NCBI GenBank assembly: GCA_900765165.1
Contig: CAAFQR010000070.1
Location: 1 to 37,544 of the forward strand
Origin: Veillonellaceae bacterium
GTDB taxonomy: Bacteria; Bacillota; Negativicutes; Veillonellales; Veillonellaceae
Direction: 5' to 3'
Length of the DNA stretch: 37,544 nt
Shown here in pieces: positions 7,941 to 17,735 of this stretch (its first letter is position 1; every line of letters starts with the position of its first letter). The translations under genes were made by a program, and so were the position numbers. The notes under the pieces were generated by a model, which saw only the letters and a list, made by a program, of their open reading frames with translations, was not told the DNA's origin and did no database searches.

Positions 7941-9350
7941 ATGGAAACGAGAAAGAAAACGTACGTGGAGGATATGGACCGCGGCGTGTACGATATTCGT
8001 AACGACTTCGAATATTCCTACAAATCCGACGCCGGTCTGACGGAAGACATCATTCGCGAAATCTGGTCCAACAAGAATGAACCGGAATGGATGCTTGATT
8101 TCCGTTTGAAATCCTTGAAAATATACAATGAAATGGATGTGCCGAATTGGATCCCTGATATCAGTGGTCTCGATATGGCAAACATCGTTACTTATGTTAA
8201 GCCGAAGGTTGACATGAAAGGCGACTGGAACGAAGTGCCGGACGACATTAAGAGCACGTTCGACCGCTTAGGTATTCCGGAAGCTGAAAAGACGTCCTTG
8301 GCTGGTGTTGGCGCTCAGTATGACTCCGAGGTTGTATATCACAGCTTGCAGGAAGATTTGATTAAACAGGGCGTTGTGTACACCGATATTGAAACGGCGC
8401 TTCATGAACATGAAGACATTATTCGTAAGTACTTCATGACCTTGGTACCACCGACGGACCACAAGTTCGCAGCCCTTCACGGTGCTGTTTGGTCCGGTGG
8501 TTCCTTCGTATATGTTCCGAAGGGCGTACAGGTTGATATTCCGTTGCAGTCTTACTTCCGTTTGAATGCACCGGGCGCCGGTCAGTTCGAACATACTTTA
8601 ATTATCGTCGATGAAGGCGCGAAGGCTCATTTCATCGAAGGCTGTTCCGCACCGAAATACAATGTATCTAACTTGCATGCCGGTTGCGTTGAATTGTTCG
8701 TAAAGGATAACGCTACGTTGCGTTACTCCACCATTGAAAACTGGTCCAAGAACATGTACAACTTGAACACGAAACGCTGTGTAGTTGGTAAACACGGTAC
8801 CATTGAATGGGTTTCCGGTTCCTTCGGTTCCAAGGTATCTTGCTTGTACCCGATGAGTATTTTGTCCGGTGAAGGCGCGCACTGCGAATTCACTGGCGTA
8901 ACGTTCGCCGGCGAAGGTCAGTACCTCGATACGGGATCCAAGGTTGTTCATGCAGCTCCGTACACGACCAGTAATGTAAACTCCAAATCTATCTCCAAGA
9001 GCGGCGGCGCTGCGATTTACCGCGGCGTGTTGAACATTGGTAAGAAAGCAGAACATTCGAAAGCAACGGTTTCTTGCGAATCCTTGATGCTTGACGAAAT
9101 TTCCCAGTCCGATACGATTCCGTCCATCACCGTAGAAAACGATAACGTCGACCTCGGTCACGAAGCTAAAATTGGTCGTATTTCCGATGAAGCCATTTTC
9201 TACTTGATGACGCGCGGCATCAGCGAAGAAGAAGCGCGCGCTATGTTGGTTCGCGGCTTCGTTGAACCGATTTCCAAGGAATTGCCGTTGGAATACGCTG
9301 TTGAAATGAACAACTTGATTACCCTTGAATTGGAAGGCTCGATCGGATAG
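7941..9350 (+). CDS. sufB: SUF Fe-S scaffold subunit SufB
   Basis: Of 469 residues, the normal size, with the beta-helix core and conserved C-terminal half including SKSGGAAIYRGVLNIG, the VSCESLMLDE cysteine segment where the cluster assembles, and GHEAKIGRISDEAIFYLMTRG. It builds nascent Fe-S clusters with SufC and SufD. GGAGG at 7930-7934 sets the ATG at 7941. It starts 10 bases after sufC ends, so the two are translationally close. Confidence 0.95.
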   Translation: METRKKTYVEDMDRGVYDIRNDFEYSYKSDAGLTEDIIREIWSNKNEPEWMLDFRLKSLKIYNEMDVPNWIPDISGLDMANIVTYVKPKVDMKGDWNEVPDDIKSTFDRLGIPEAEKTSLAGVGAQYDSEVVYHSLQEDLIKQGVVYTDIETALHEHEDIIRKYFMTLVPPTDHKFAALHGAVWSGGSFVYVPKGVQVDIPLQSYFRLNAPGAGQFEHTLIIVDEGAKAHFIEGCSAPKYNVSNLHAGCVELFVKDNATLRYSTIENWSKNMYNLNTKRCVVGKHGTIEWVSGSFGSKVSCLYPMSILSGEGAHCEFTGVTFAGEGQYLDTGSKVVHAAPYTTSNVNSKSISKSGGAAIYRGVLNIGKKAEHSKATVSCESLMLDEISQSDTIPSITVENDNVDLGHEAKIGRISDEAIFYLMTRGISEEEARAMLVRGFVEPISKELPLEYAVEMNNLITLELEGSIG

Positions 9351-9359
9351 GAGGTACTG

Positions 9360-10409
9360 ATGAGTAACGTATTATTTAACGAATTACCGCGTCCGACCTT
9401 CCGCTGGTTAAAGGTTAATCATACGGAAGGCACTGTAGCAGCTGGTGTAGCACCGGCAAATGTTACGGTTTACGGCAACGAAGGTGTTGTAAAGCCTTTG
9501 GATAGCCGTGCGGTTATTAATCCTGAATATAAAGGTGCAGAAGCCGGTGCATTGGCTGATGTAACCGATCATTATACAGCAGGCTTCGCAGTGGAAGTAC
9601 CGGCTGGTGCTAAAGAAACTGTAGAAGTGATCATCAATGCCGAAGCTGACAGCGTTGGCGATAAGACGCGCTTGTCGGTTCACGTTGGTGAAGGCGCTGA
9701 GCTCGATGTGCTCTATGTATTAAAAGGCGCATCCTTGGCTGGTGGCCTTAACTTGTTCACCGAACTTGATGTAGCGGAAAACGCGAAGGTTGTGTTCAAG
9801 AAAGTACAGCTTTTGCCGGAACAGGTACAGCAGATTGAACATCGTTACACCCGTCTTGGCAAAAACAGCCATGTAACGTACCTTAACATCGAATTGGGTG
9901 GCGGCGAAAACTATTTGAACTACACCCAGGATTTGATTGGTGACGGTGCTGAAATTAACCACGACCTGGCATACCTTGGTGAAAAAGAGCAGAAATTCGA
10001 TATTTCCATGCTTATGTCTCACATCGGTAAGAAAACGGTCAGCGATATTCATACCTTAGGTGCTTTGAGCGGTACTTCCAAGAAGTCCTTCCGCGGTACC
10101 TTGGATTTCCTTCGCGGCAGTATTGCTTCTGAAGGGGCCGAAGAAGATACGTGTTTATTGCTGGACCCGAATGTTAAGTCCATTTCCTTGCCGCTCTTGC
10201 TCTGTAAGGAAGATAACGTTGTAGGTAACCATGCCGCTAGTGCTGGTCAGCTTGATAAGACGAAGTTATTTTACCTGATGAGCCGTGGCTTCAGTGAAAA
10301 GGAAGCTAAGCATATTATCGTTGAATCCATGCTCCGCCCGGTTATTGACCGCGTAGGTCGCGAGGATTTGGAAGAAGAAATGCTCGCCGTAGTACGAGCT
10401 AAAATCTAA
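9360..10409 (+). CDS. sufD: SUF Fe-S assembly protein SufD
   Basis: A SufB paralogue of 349 residues lacking the longer SufB N-terminus. The C-terminal signature GNHAASAGQ followed by FYLMSRGFSEKEAKHII is the SufD/SufB hallmark with the conserved His. It is the structural partner of SufB in SufBC2D and helps admit iron. GGAGG directly before the ATG, 9 bases after sufB. The sequence is more divergent than SufB, as usual for SufD. Confidence 0.93.
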   Translation: MSNVLFNELPRPTFRWLKVNHTEGTVAAGVAPANVTVYGNEGVVKPLDSRAVINPEYKGAEAGALADVTDHYTAGFAVEVPAGAKETVEVIINAEADSVGDKTRLSVHVGEGAELDVLYVLKGASLAGGLNLFTELDVAENAKVVFKKVQLLPEQVQQIEHRYTRLGKNSHVTYLNIELGGGENYLNYTQDLIGDGAEINHDLAYLGEKEQKFDISMLMSHIGKKTVSDIHTLGALSGTSKKSFRGTLDFLRGSIASEGAEEDTCLLLDPNVKSISLPLLLCKEDNVVGNHAASAGQLDKTKLFYLMSRGFSEKEAKHIIVESMLRPVIDRVGREDLEEEMLAVVRAKI

Positions 10410-10419
10410 GCTCTCAATG

Positions 10420-10451
10420 GATGAGGCTTAGCAACTGGTCTGAGCCTCATC
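10420..10451 (+). other. Intercistronic hairpin between sufD and sufS
   Basis: A 9-bp stem GATGAGGCT/AGCCTCATC (10420-10428 with 10443-10451), extendable by a wobble pair. No T run follows, so it is more likely an RNA-stability or partial-stop element that separates sufCBD from sufSU than a true terminator. Confidence 0.5.
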
Positions 10452-10491
10452 ATTTCACTATAAAAATCTGAGAGAAAAAAGAAGGTGCACT

Positions 10492-11721
10492 ATGAAGTCT
10501 GTGGCAGAAGCCTATAAGGATTTTCCTATTTTACAACGTACGCACAACGGTCATCCGTTGGTATATTTGGACAGCGGTGCAACAACGCAGGTTCCTAACG
10601 CTGTTATCGATGCTTTGGAAAAGCATTTAAAGAATCATAATGGTAACCCCCATCGCGGTGCTCATGTGCTCGCCGTGGAAGCGTCGGAAGCCTATGAAAC
10701 GGCGCGCGATACCGTACAGCGCTTCATCAACGCAAAAAGCCGCGAAGAAATCGTATTGACTCGTAATACGACCGAAAGCTTGAATTTAATCGCTTTTAGC
10801 TATGGTATGAACAATGTGAAGAAAGGCGATAAAATCGTCATCACCATTGCGGAACACCATGCAAACCTGGTAACATGGCAGCGTGTCGCTCATGTAACGG
10901 GCGCAACGTTGGAATACATGTACCTCGACGAAAGCGGTCATATTAAAGACGGCGAAATGGATAAAATCGACGAACATACGAAGATTGTCGCCTTTGCGCA
11001 TGTAAGTAACGTATTGGGCATGGAATTCCCGGTTGCGGAGCTCATCAAACGTGCTCATGACGTAGGTGCTGTGGTTGTCCTCGACGGTGCGCAGTCTACG
11101 CCGCATAAGAAAATCGACGTACAGGCTTTGGATTGCGACTTCTTTGTATTCTCCGGCCATAAAATGTGTGCGTCTCAGGGGATTGGCGTTATGTACGGCA
11201 AACGTCATTTGCTGGAAGACATGCCGCCGTTCCTCTTAGGTGGCGACATGATCGAATATGTACAGGAACAGTTCACCAGCTACAATGAAGTACCGTATAA
11301 GTTTGAAGCCGGTACGCCGAATGCACACGGTGCTGTTACGTTAAAAGCGGCCATTGAGTATTTGGAACAGTTTGGTATGGACAATATCGAAAAGTACGAA
11401 CACGAATTGGTAGCTTACGTATTGCCGAAATTGACGGCTATCCCGCATGTTCACGTGTTAGGCTCTGAAAAACCGGAAGAAAAGCATGGCGTTATTTCCT
11501 TTGTCGTAGATGACGTACATCCTCATGATGTAGCTACGATTATGGATAGCTATGGCGTTTGTCTCCGCTCCGGCCATCACTGTGCGCAGCCGCTTGGCGC
11601 GTACTACAAGGTACCGGCATCGAGCCGCATTAGCATGTACATTTACACTCGTAAAGAAGATTTGGATCGATTCTTAGAAGCGTTGAAAAAGGTTCGCCCC
11701 ACCATGGGTTTTAAAGACTAG
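10492..11721 (+). CDS. sufS: SufS-type cysteine desulfurase
   Basis: A group II cysteine desulfurase of 409 residues. The PLP lysine is in SGHKMCASQG (Lys224) and the persulfide cysteine in RSGHHCAQP (Cys364), the short-loop form found in SufS rather than IscS. It takes sulfur from cysteine and hands it to SufU, encoded next. AAGGTG precedes the ATG. Fourth gene of the suf operon. Confidence 0.95.
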   Translation: MKSVAEAYKDFPILQRTHNGHPLVYLDSGATTQVPNAVIDALEKHLKNHNGNPHRGAHVLAVEASEAYETARDTVQRFINAKSREEIVLTRNTTESLNLIAFSYGMNNVKKGDKIVITIAEHHANLVTWQRVAHVTGATLEYMYLDESGHIKDGEMDKIDEHTKIVAFAHVSNVLGMEFPVAELIKRAHDVGAVVVLDGAQSTPHKKIDVQALDCDFFVFSGHKMCASQGIGVMYGKRHLLEDMPPFLLGGDMIEYVQEQFTSYNEVPYKFEAGTPNAHGAVTLKAAIEYLEQFGMDNIEKYEHELVAYVLPKLTAIPHVHVLGSEKPEEKHGVISFVVDDVHPHDVATIMDSYGVCLRSGHHCAQPLGAYYKVPASSRISMYIYTRKEDLDRFLEALKKVRPTMGFKD

Positions 11722-11762
11722 TCACGTGAAGAGTATCGGTTCTTTGAAGGAGGAACCTATAC

Positions 11763-12200
11763 ATGGAAATGGATCAGTTGTATACCGAGCTTATTTTGGA
11801 ACATAACCAGGATAAACGGAATAAACGACTGTTAGATGTGTTTACTACGTCGGAACATGGTCACAACCCGAGCTGTGGCGATGATTTGACCTTACAGGTT
11901 AACGTGGAAAACGGTATTGTGAAAGACGCTGCTTACACTGGCTCCGGCTGTGCTATTAGCCAGGCATCGGCGTCCATGATGATCGACATCATCAAAGGCA
12001 AAACCGTCGAAGAAGCGTTCCGCTTAGTAGATCTTTTCTTGGGTATGATCAAGAAAGAAGTTACTGACGACGATGAATTGGAAGAATTGGAAGATGCCAT
12101 TGCATTGAAAAATATTTCCAATATGCCGGCTCGCGTAAAATGCGCTGTGTTGGCATGGCATACGTTGAAGGAAGCCTTGAAAAAGGAAGAAAACAAATAA
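11763..12200 (+). CDS. sufU: SufU zinc-dependent sulfur transfer protein
   Basis: Of 145 residues, an IscU-like fold with the SufU set of ligands: Cys38 and Asp40 in NPSCGDDL, Cys63 in GSGCAISQAS, Cys127 in ARVKCAVLAW. In Firmicutes SufU accepts persulfide from SufS through a zinc swap. A strong AAGGAGG stands before ATG 11763; ATG 11769 is an alternative. It is the last gene of the operon, followed by a strong terminator. Confidence 0.93.
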   Translation: MEMDQLYTELILEHNQDKRNKRLLDVFTTSEHGHNPSCGDDLTLQVNVENGIVKDAAYTGSGCAISQASASMMIDIIKGKTVEEAFRLVDLFLGMIKKEVTDDDELEELEDAIALKNISNMPARVKCAVLAWHTLKEALKKEENK

Positions 12201-12248
12201 GTAACAAAGCGTACAGGAGCACATTTCGTGCGACAAGTGCGAAGTATA

Positions 12249-12283
12249 GACCGATGCCGGTTAATCCGGCGTCGGTCTTTTTT
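12249..12283 (+). terminator. suf operon terminator
   Basis: A 12-bp stem GACCGATGCCGG/CCGGCGTCGGTC with one wobble-type mismatch (12249-12260 with 12266-12277), then six T. Confidence 0.9.
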
Positions 12284-12346
12284 ATATACTACCCGTAAAT
12301 TCTCTGTTAACTACGCATTGAATTTGTGTTGATTAGCCGCTTTCCC

Positions 12347-12375
12347 TTGAATTACTGCGGCTATTTAGGTAAGAT
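12347..12375 (+). promoter_or_regulatory. Candidate promoter of the polyphosphate operon
   Basis: TTGAAT (12347-12352), 17 bases, TAAGAT (12370-12375). It is the best sigma-A match between the suf terminator and ppx. Confidence 0.45.
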
Positions 12376-12415
12376 TAAAAGAGAAGCATTTTTAGTGTCT
12401 TTATCCGATGCTGCG

Positions 12416-12431
12416 AGACGGCTTGCCGTCT
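12416..12431 (+). other. Inverted repeat in the ppx leader
   Basis: AGACGGC and GCCGTCT (7 bp each) are separated by TT. As DNA it is a compact 16-bp palindrome-like operator candidate; as RNA its loop is too short to close fully. It lies about 34 bases before the ppx start. Confidence 0.35.
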
Positions 12432-12464
12432 TATTATAGTGTTTGGGACATGAGGGAGGCCTAG

Positions 12465-14003
12465 ATGAAACGAGTATCTTTTATTGACCTAGGCTCCAAC
12501 TCTGCACGATTTGTAATCATGGAGATTGGAGCTAATGGCAGTTATCAGTTAATATATCAACAAAAGGAAGCGATTCGCTTAAGTGAAGGCATGTGGGAGG
12601 AGCAAAGCCTTACGAAGGAAGCGATGGATCGCGCTATTGCAACGCTTCAAAATTTCGCCCATATGGCGGCGGTTATGGAGGTTCACGAAATCTATGCCGT
12701 GGCGACGGCAGCGGTGCGCTTAGCCCGCAATGGCAAGGATTTTATCGACCGCGTTAAGAAGGACACCGGCATTGATTTGCAGTGTATTTCCGGTGAAGAA
12801 GAAGCGTACTTAGGCTATTTAGGTGTTATTAACACCATTGGCTTAACGGATTTTATTATGTTCGACTTAGGCGGTGCCAGCGTCGAAGTGTCGCTGGTAG
12901 AAAATCGCCGCGTCGTACAGTCCGTCAGCTTACCGATGGGGGCCTTAACCTTAACGGGCAGTTTCCAAAAGGGCAAGGAAATGACCGAAGCGGAAGCAGA
13001 GAAGATGTGTGCGCATATTCGTGCCGTTTTAGGCTCTGAACGTTGGCTGTCGTGCCGTAAGCTGCCGCTTATCGGCGTTGGCGGTACCGCCCGTAATCTG
13101 GCGAAGATGGACCAGCGCGCTCACGACTATCCGATTGCTAAGCTTCACAATTACCGCTTAAGCCGCGAACGCATCGAAGGCATTTACAACGACGTGCGCT
13201 CTAAGAAGCTAGCACAGCGTCGCAAGATTCAAGGCTTATCCGCAGAACGTGCGGATATTATCATTGCCGGTACGGCGCTCATCTATGAGCTCCTGAAATA
13301 CACCGGCGCCGAAGAGATGCGCGTCAGTGGCTGTGGTCTCCGCGAAGGGTTATTTTACCGGTATTATGGGGAACATTACCTAAATCCCGATGGGGTTATT
13401 GAGGATATCTTGATTCACTCTGCGGAAAACGTGCTCCTCGGCATGCCGCAGAATGACTTGATTCACGCCAAGTATACTGCGAATTTGTCGGATATGCTCT
13501 ATGAGCAGTGGGACGCCGTGTATCATTGGGGGCCGCGGGCGCAGAAGCTGTTGAAGGTGGCATCGTTGCTTCATGATATTGGTAAGCGCATCAACTACTA
13601 TAGCCACGCGCGGCACAGTGCGTATATGATTGTGAACAGCAATTTGTACGGCCTGTCTCATCGCGAGCAAGCGTTTTGTTCGTTCCTGGCCGCTTTCTCT
13701 CATGGCACAAATAATAAGTTCGTGAAAGGGTCGCCGTACGGTGAGCTCTTAACCGATGAGGATAAGGTGTCCTTAACGGAAATTTCGCTGTTATTGGCGT
13801 TAGCAGAAGCTATCGACGAAAGTCACGAGCAGTCGGCAGTGTCGCTGTCGACTGTGTTTAGCGAAAACAGCATTACCATTACTGTGTGGACGAAGCGGGG
13901 CTGCAATAACTCCGTGGCGGAAGTGGCAGTAAGTAAGTTATATAAACAATGTAAGAAGGACTTCAAGCGAGATCTTATCGTCAAATGGCGGGAAGCCCTG
14001 TAA
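12465..14003 (+). CDS. ppx: Exopolyphosphatase (Ppx/GppA) with C-terminal HD domain
   Basis: Of 512 residues. The sugar-kinase/actin-fold motifs are intact: phosphate loop DLGSNSARF (8-16), catalytic glutamates in SGEEEA (109-114), second phosphate loop DLGGASVEVS (134-143). The C-terminal third is an HD-type domain with LLHDIGKR (His370, Asp371) and YSHARHSAYMI. The expected activity is hydrolysis of terminal phosphate from polyphosphate, with pppGpp hydrolysis as an alternative. GGGAGG precedes the ATG. It opens an operon with a degenerate paralogue and ppk, so synthesis and breakdown of polyphosphate are co-expressed. Confidence 0.9.
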   Translation: MKRVSFIDLGSNSARFVIMEIGANGSYQLIYQQKEAIRLSEGMWEEQSLTKEAMDRAIATLQNFAHMAAVMEVHEIYAVATAAVRLARNGKDFIDRVKKDTGIDLQCISGEEEAYLGYLGVINTIGLTDFIMFDLGGASVEVSLVENRRVVQSVSLPMGALTLTGSFQKGKEMTEAEAEKMCAHIRAVLGSERWLSCRKLPLIGVGGTARNLAKMDQRAHDYPIAKLHNYRLSRERIEGIYNDVRSKKLAQRRKIQGLSAERADIIIAGTALIYELLKYTGAEEMRVSGCGLREGLFYRYYGEHYLNPDGVIEDILIHSAENVLLGMPQNDLIHAKYTANLSDMLYEQWDAVYHWGPRAQKLLKVASLLHDIGKRINYYSHARHSAYMIVNSNLYGLSHREQAFCSFLAAFSHGTNNKFVKGSPYGELLTDEDKVSLTEISLLLALAEAIDESHEQSAVSLSTVFSENSITITVWTKRGCNNSVAEVAVSKLYKQCKKDFKRDLIVKWREAL

Positions 14004-14015
14004 AGGAGGAGCTAT

Positions 14016-15566
14016 ATGGCACTGGAAAAGCCTTTACTTTATGGTATTATTCACCTGGGCGCCAGCAGTATGAGCATGACTATCGTGAAGTACACGACGC
14101 TCGATCAGGTTAAAACTATCGAATACGCGTCTCGAGACGTTACATTCGGCGAAGAGTTATTTCACAGCAAGCGCTTGTCCTTCGAGACCATTGAAGAGAT
14201 TTGCCGCGTGCTGAACGGTTACAAACGACTCATGCAGGAGTACGGCGTAACGGATTACAAGGTGTATGGCACGGCGGTGGTCAGAGAGGCAGAAAATCGT
14301 CGCAGTATTTTGGATAAGATTTTCATCCAAACCGGCTTCGTGGTGGAAGTGGTCGACATGCCGAAGGAAATTTACTACAAGTACTTCGCGCTGTATTACC
14401 ACATGATGAAGGAACGCCTTACGGAAACGGACGATGCGGCGCTGTTCTTGGATATTACGTCCGGCGGCGTGGGCATTACGGTTTGGCAAGGCGGCGCCAT
14501 GCTGTTCCAGGAAAACGTGCACATCGGTACGCTGCGCGTTATGGAATCCTTTAATCGCAATCAGCGTTCGTCCTTGTCCTTTACGGATGCGGTAGGCGAG
14601 TACTTGCACAGTATGCTGGCCCCTGTTAAAGGTGAAATTAGCCGCTTCAACATCAAGTACGTTATCTTGTCTGGCGACGAAGCGCGCGAAATTGCTGGCA
14701 TGATGGGCTTTAAAGCGAAAAAAGGCAAGACCTTGGCGTTATTGCCGGCTCAGTTCAATGAATTTATCGACAGTTTCCACGGCATTACGGCGACGAAGCT
14801 TATCAACCGCTTTGGTGTGCCGGAGCATCGCGCCAATATCTTGATGCCGACCGCCGTGTTATACCGTGAAATTTTGAAGATGGTTAATGCATCGACGCTG
14901 CTTGTCAGTTCGTCCGGCTTTGCTGAAGGGGTTATCCTCTATTACGGCGCCGAACGGGAAGAGCATCCGTATTTACATATGCTGCGGGAACAGAATGTGC
15001 AGCTGGCTCGCGCCGTGTCGCGTCGTTACAAGGTAGACGAAGTGCATGCTCGCGAAGTGGAACGCTTCTCCTTGCAGCTTTGTGATGATTTGCAGGACCA
15101 CGGCATTACGCGCCGTATGTCCTTTATCATGCGTATTGCGGCGGTGTTGGCTGAAACGGGTAAGTTCATCAGCCTTCGTAATAACAGTTTGCATTCGTAT
15201 AACATCATCATGGGTACCGATATTTTCGGCTTGTCTGACCGCGAAAAAGAAGTGGTGGCTAACGTCGTATATTACTATTATAAAGGGGTGCCCGGTGACG
15301 ATGACGAAAACTTCCGCCGCTTAAAGGAAGTCTCCAAGATTTGGGTTACGAAGCTGGTAGCGGTAATGCGTATGGCTCGTGCCCTCGATGCGGCGCACAA
15401 GCAGAAGATTCGCCGCATTACGACGGTGCGCAATGAAAATTCCTTAGTAGTGACCGCCTATTCGGAAGATGATATATCGTTGGAAAAATGGACGTTTGAA
15501 CGAGAAGCCGATTATTTCGGTGAAGTGTTCGGTTTGGCTATCAAACTCAGAATAGGGGGCAAGTGA
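14016..15566 (+). CDS. Degenerate Ppx/GppA paralogue, probable pseudoenzyme
   Basis: Of 516 residues, the same length and two-part layout as the preceding Ppx, 12 bases downstream with a good ribosome binding site (AAAGGAGG). The key motifs have changed: the first phosphate loop reads HLGASSMSM (13-21) instead of DLGSNSARF; SGEEEA has become DMPKEIY (114-120) and loses the Gly and most Glu; DLGGASVEV has become DITSGGVGI (146-154). The HD pair is replaced by LAETGKF (around residue 379), although a HSYNII stretch survives. The frame is fully open and codon use resembles the neighbours, so the protein is maintained. It may be a regulatory or structural partner of Ppx or Ppk; that is inference. 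Confidence 0.8.
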   Translation: MALEKPLLYGIIHLGASSMSMTIVKYTTLDQVKTIEYASRDVTFGEELFHSKRLSFETIEEICRVLNGYKRLMQEYGVTDYKVYGTAVVREAENRRSILDKIFIQTGFVVEVVDMPKEIYYKYFALYYHMMKERLTETDDAALFLDITSGGVGITVWQGGAMLFQENVHIGTLRVMESFNRNQRSSLSFTDAVGEYLHSMLAPVKGEISRFNIKYVILSGDEAREIAGMMGFKAKKGKTLALLPAQFNEFIDSFHGITATKLINRFGVPEHRANILMPTAVLYREILKMVNASTLLVSSSGFAEGVILYYGAEREEHPYLHMLREQNVQLARAVSRRYKVDEVHAREVERFSLQLCDDLQDHGITRRMSFIMRIAAVLAETGKFISLRNNSLHSYNIIMGTDIFGLSDREKEVVANVVYYYYKGVPGDDDENFRRLKEVSKIWVTKLVAVMRMARALDAAHKQKIRRITTVRNENSLVVTAYSEDDISLEKWTFEREADYFGEVFGLAIKLRIGGK

Positions 15567-15567
15567 T

Positions 15568-17709
15568 ATGGCAAGTGATATGTTTACGAATTCGAAATAT
15601 TATTTTAATCGTGAGTTATCATGGCTGAAGTTCAACCAGCGCGTGTTGCAGGAAGCCATCGATAAGTCCAATCCGCTCATGGAAAAGCTCCGCTTCTTGG
15701 CCATTACCGCGTCGAATCAGGACGAATTCTTCATGATTCGCGTTGCCGGTTTGCGCCATCAGGCAGAGAATAATATAGTAAAATATGACGCCGCTCACAT
15801 GGATGCTAAGGCGCAGCTGAAGGCTATTGACGAATCGGCAAAGCGCTTCGTGCGAGTGCAGTACACGTACTTACACAACGTTTTGAATTTGCTGAGCCGT
15901 GAAGGCCTCCATTTTGTCGGCGCTCATGAATTATCGCCGAAGCAGATTAACTGGCTCAATCGTTACTTTGAACGCGTGGTATACCCTGTTGTAACGCCGC
16001 TGGCCGTCGATTCCGGTCATCCGTTCCCGTTCCTCGCCAATAAGACCATCAACACGGTAGTGCAGATTAAGCGCGCCGAAAGGGCTGGCTTAACGGCGGA
16101 TGAAGCGGAACCGAAAATTGCCATTTTGCCAATTCCGTCGGTATTGTCCCGTATCGTGGAAATTCCGGCCGATGATGAAGACAGCAAGGACCGCTACTTC
16201 ATGTACTTGGAAGATATCATTACCCATTACTGTAAGGCGTTCTTCGTTGGTTACGATATCGTGAAGAGCATGACCTTCCGCGTTACTCGTGATGCGGACC
16301 TTGAAATCGATGAAGAAGAAGCGAAGGATTTACTGCTGGAAATGGAAGAATCCTTGCGCCGCCGTCGTCGTGGCGAAGCGGTGCGCTTGGAAGTAGCCGG
16401 CGATGGGGACGATGAACTATTGCAGTTTATTTTAGATAGCTTGCAGCTTGAAATGAATGATGCGTACCGCGTCAATGGACCGCTGGATCTGTGCATGTAC
16501 TTCGGTTTTTGCGATTTGCCCGGCTATGATCATTTGCGCTTTGCACCGTTTGAACCGTGCAAGCCGGCGGAAATGGTAGGCCATGAATCGGAAAGCATTT
16601 TCGACGTCATTCGCCAGCACGATATTTTCGTGCACCATCCCTTTGAAACGTTCCAGGTCGTTGAAGATTTCGTAGCCCAGGCTGCCAATGACCCGGCTGT
16701 CCTCGCTATTAAACAGACGCTGTATCGCGTAAGCGGCAATTCGCCCATTATTTCGTCCCTCGTAAAGGCAGCGGATAACGGCAAGCAGGTTACGGTCCTC
16801 ATGGAAGTTAAGGCTCGTTTCGATGAAGCGAACAATATCTTGATGGCTCGTCGCCTTGAAAAGGCCGGCTGTCACGTTATTTACGGCTTGAAGGGCTTGA
16901 AGACACACTCTAAGATTACCATGGTGGTGCGCCGCGAAGACGACGCCATCCGCCGTTATGTGCACCTGGCAACAGGGAACTACAATGGCAAGACCGCGAA
17001 GATTTACACGGACTGCGGTATCTTTACGTGCAACGATGAATACGGTGAAGACGCTTCGTCCTTCTTCAACGTTATTTCCGGGTATTCGGATCCGCCGTTG
17101 TGGAATAAGTTCATCGTAGCGCCGTTGAATCTGCGCGAAAAGATTATGGCTCACATCGACGAAGAAATCGACCATGCAGAACGCGGGGAAGAAGCGTATA
17201 TCATCGCAAAAATGAACTCCCTCCTGGACAAGAAGGTTATTGCTAAGCTGTACGAAGCGTCGTCCAAGGGCGTCACTATCGACCTTATCGTGCGCGGTAT
17301 TTGTACCTTGCGCCCCGGTATCCCCGGCGTAAGCGATAACATTCGCGTTCGCTCCATTGTGGGACGCTTTTTGGAACACCATCGTCTGTTTTACTTCAAG
17401 CACGGCGGTAAGGATTCCGTATTCCTGTCCAGTGCTGACTGGATGCCGCGTAACCTCAATGAACGCGTGGAATTGATGATTCCTATTGAAGAAAAATCCC
17501 ATAAAGAACGTGTTTTGCGCATTTTAAATCTCTATTTGGAAGATAACCAGAAGGCGCACGTTATGCGTGCTGACGGTTCGTATCGCAAGCTCTTAGCCCG
17601 CGAAGATCAGGTCAACGTACAGGAAATCCTCATGAAGGAAGCGCAGAAGGCCGTAGAAGAACCGAAATTGACGGCTATTGAACGCATGCAGCCTATGTAT
17701 AAAAAATAA
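15568..17709 (+). CDS. ppk: Polyphosphate kinase 1
   Basis: Of 713 residues, typical of PPK1. The N-terminal domain starts YFNRELSWLKFNQRV. The phosphorylated histidine lies in LKTHSKITM (His447), followed by HLATGNYNGKTAKIYTD. HHRLFYFKHGG supplies the second catalytic His. It polymerises the gamma-phosphate of ATP into polyphosphate, reversibly, at the inner membrane or in the cytoplasm. It starts 2 bases after the paralogue's stop, with GGGGG in that gene's end as ribosome binding site, so it is translationally coupled. An Asp/Glu- and Arg-rich stretch around residues 245-280 is a lineage insertion. Confidence 0.95.
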   Translation: MASDMFTNSKYYFNRELSWLKFNQRVLQEAIDKSNPLMEKLRFLAITASNQDEFFMIRVAGLRHQAENNIVKYDAAHMDAKAQLKAIDESAKRFVRVQYTYLHNVLNLLSREGLHFVGAHELSPKQINWLNRYFERVVYPVVTPLAVDSGHPFPFLANKTINTVVQIKRAERAGLTADEAEPKIAILPIPSVLSRIVEIPADDEDSKDRYFMYLEDIITHYCKAFFVGYDIVKSMTFRVTRDADLEIDEEEAKDLLLEMEESLRRRRRGEAVRLEVAGDGDDELLQFILDSLQLEMNDAYRVNGPLDLCMYFGFCDLPGYDHLRFAPFEPCKPAEMVGHESESIFDVIRQHDIFVHHPFETFQVVEDFVAQAANDPAVLAIKQTLYRVSGNSPIISSLVKAADNGKQVTVLMEVKARFDEANNILMARRLEKAGCHVIYGLKGLKTHSKITMVVRREDDAIRRYVHLATGNYNGKTAKIYTDCGIFTCNDEYGEDASSFFNVISGYSDPPLWNKFIVAPLNLREKIMAHIDEEIDHAERGEEAYIIAKMNSLLDKKVIAKLYEASSKGVTIDLIVRGICTLRPGIPGVSDNIRVRSIVGRFLEHHRLFYFKHGGKDSVFLSSADWMPRNLNERVELMIPIEEKSHKERVLRILNLYLEDNQKAHVMRADGSYRKLLAREDQVNVQEILMKEAQKAVEEPKLTAIERMQPMYKK

Positions 17710-17713
17710 CATA

Positions 17714-17732
17714 AGCGATTGCGTCGCTTTTT
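17714..17732 (+). terminator. Short terminator after ppk
   Basis: AGCGA (17714-17718) pairs with TCGCT (17724-17728), then a T run. It is weak for its stem length; the stronger hairpin at 17914-17953 probably backs it up. Confidence 0.5.
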
Positions 17733-17735
17733 GAT

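Noticed and set aside
8598..9161. Minus-strand open frame opposite sufB
   Set aside because: It is a shadow of conserved sufB coding sequence.
16432..17502. Long minus-strand open frame opposite ppk
   Set aside because: It is antisense to highly conserved PPK1 coding sequence and has no ribosome binding site.
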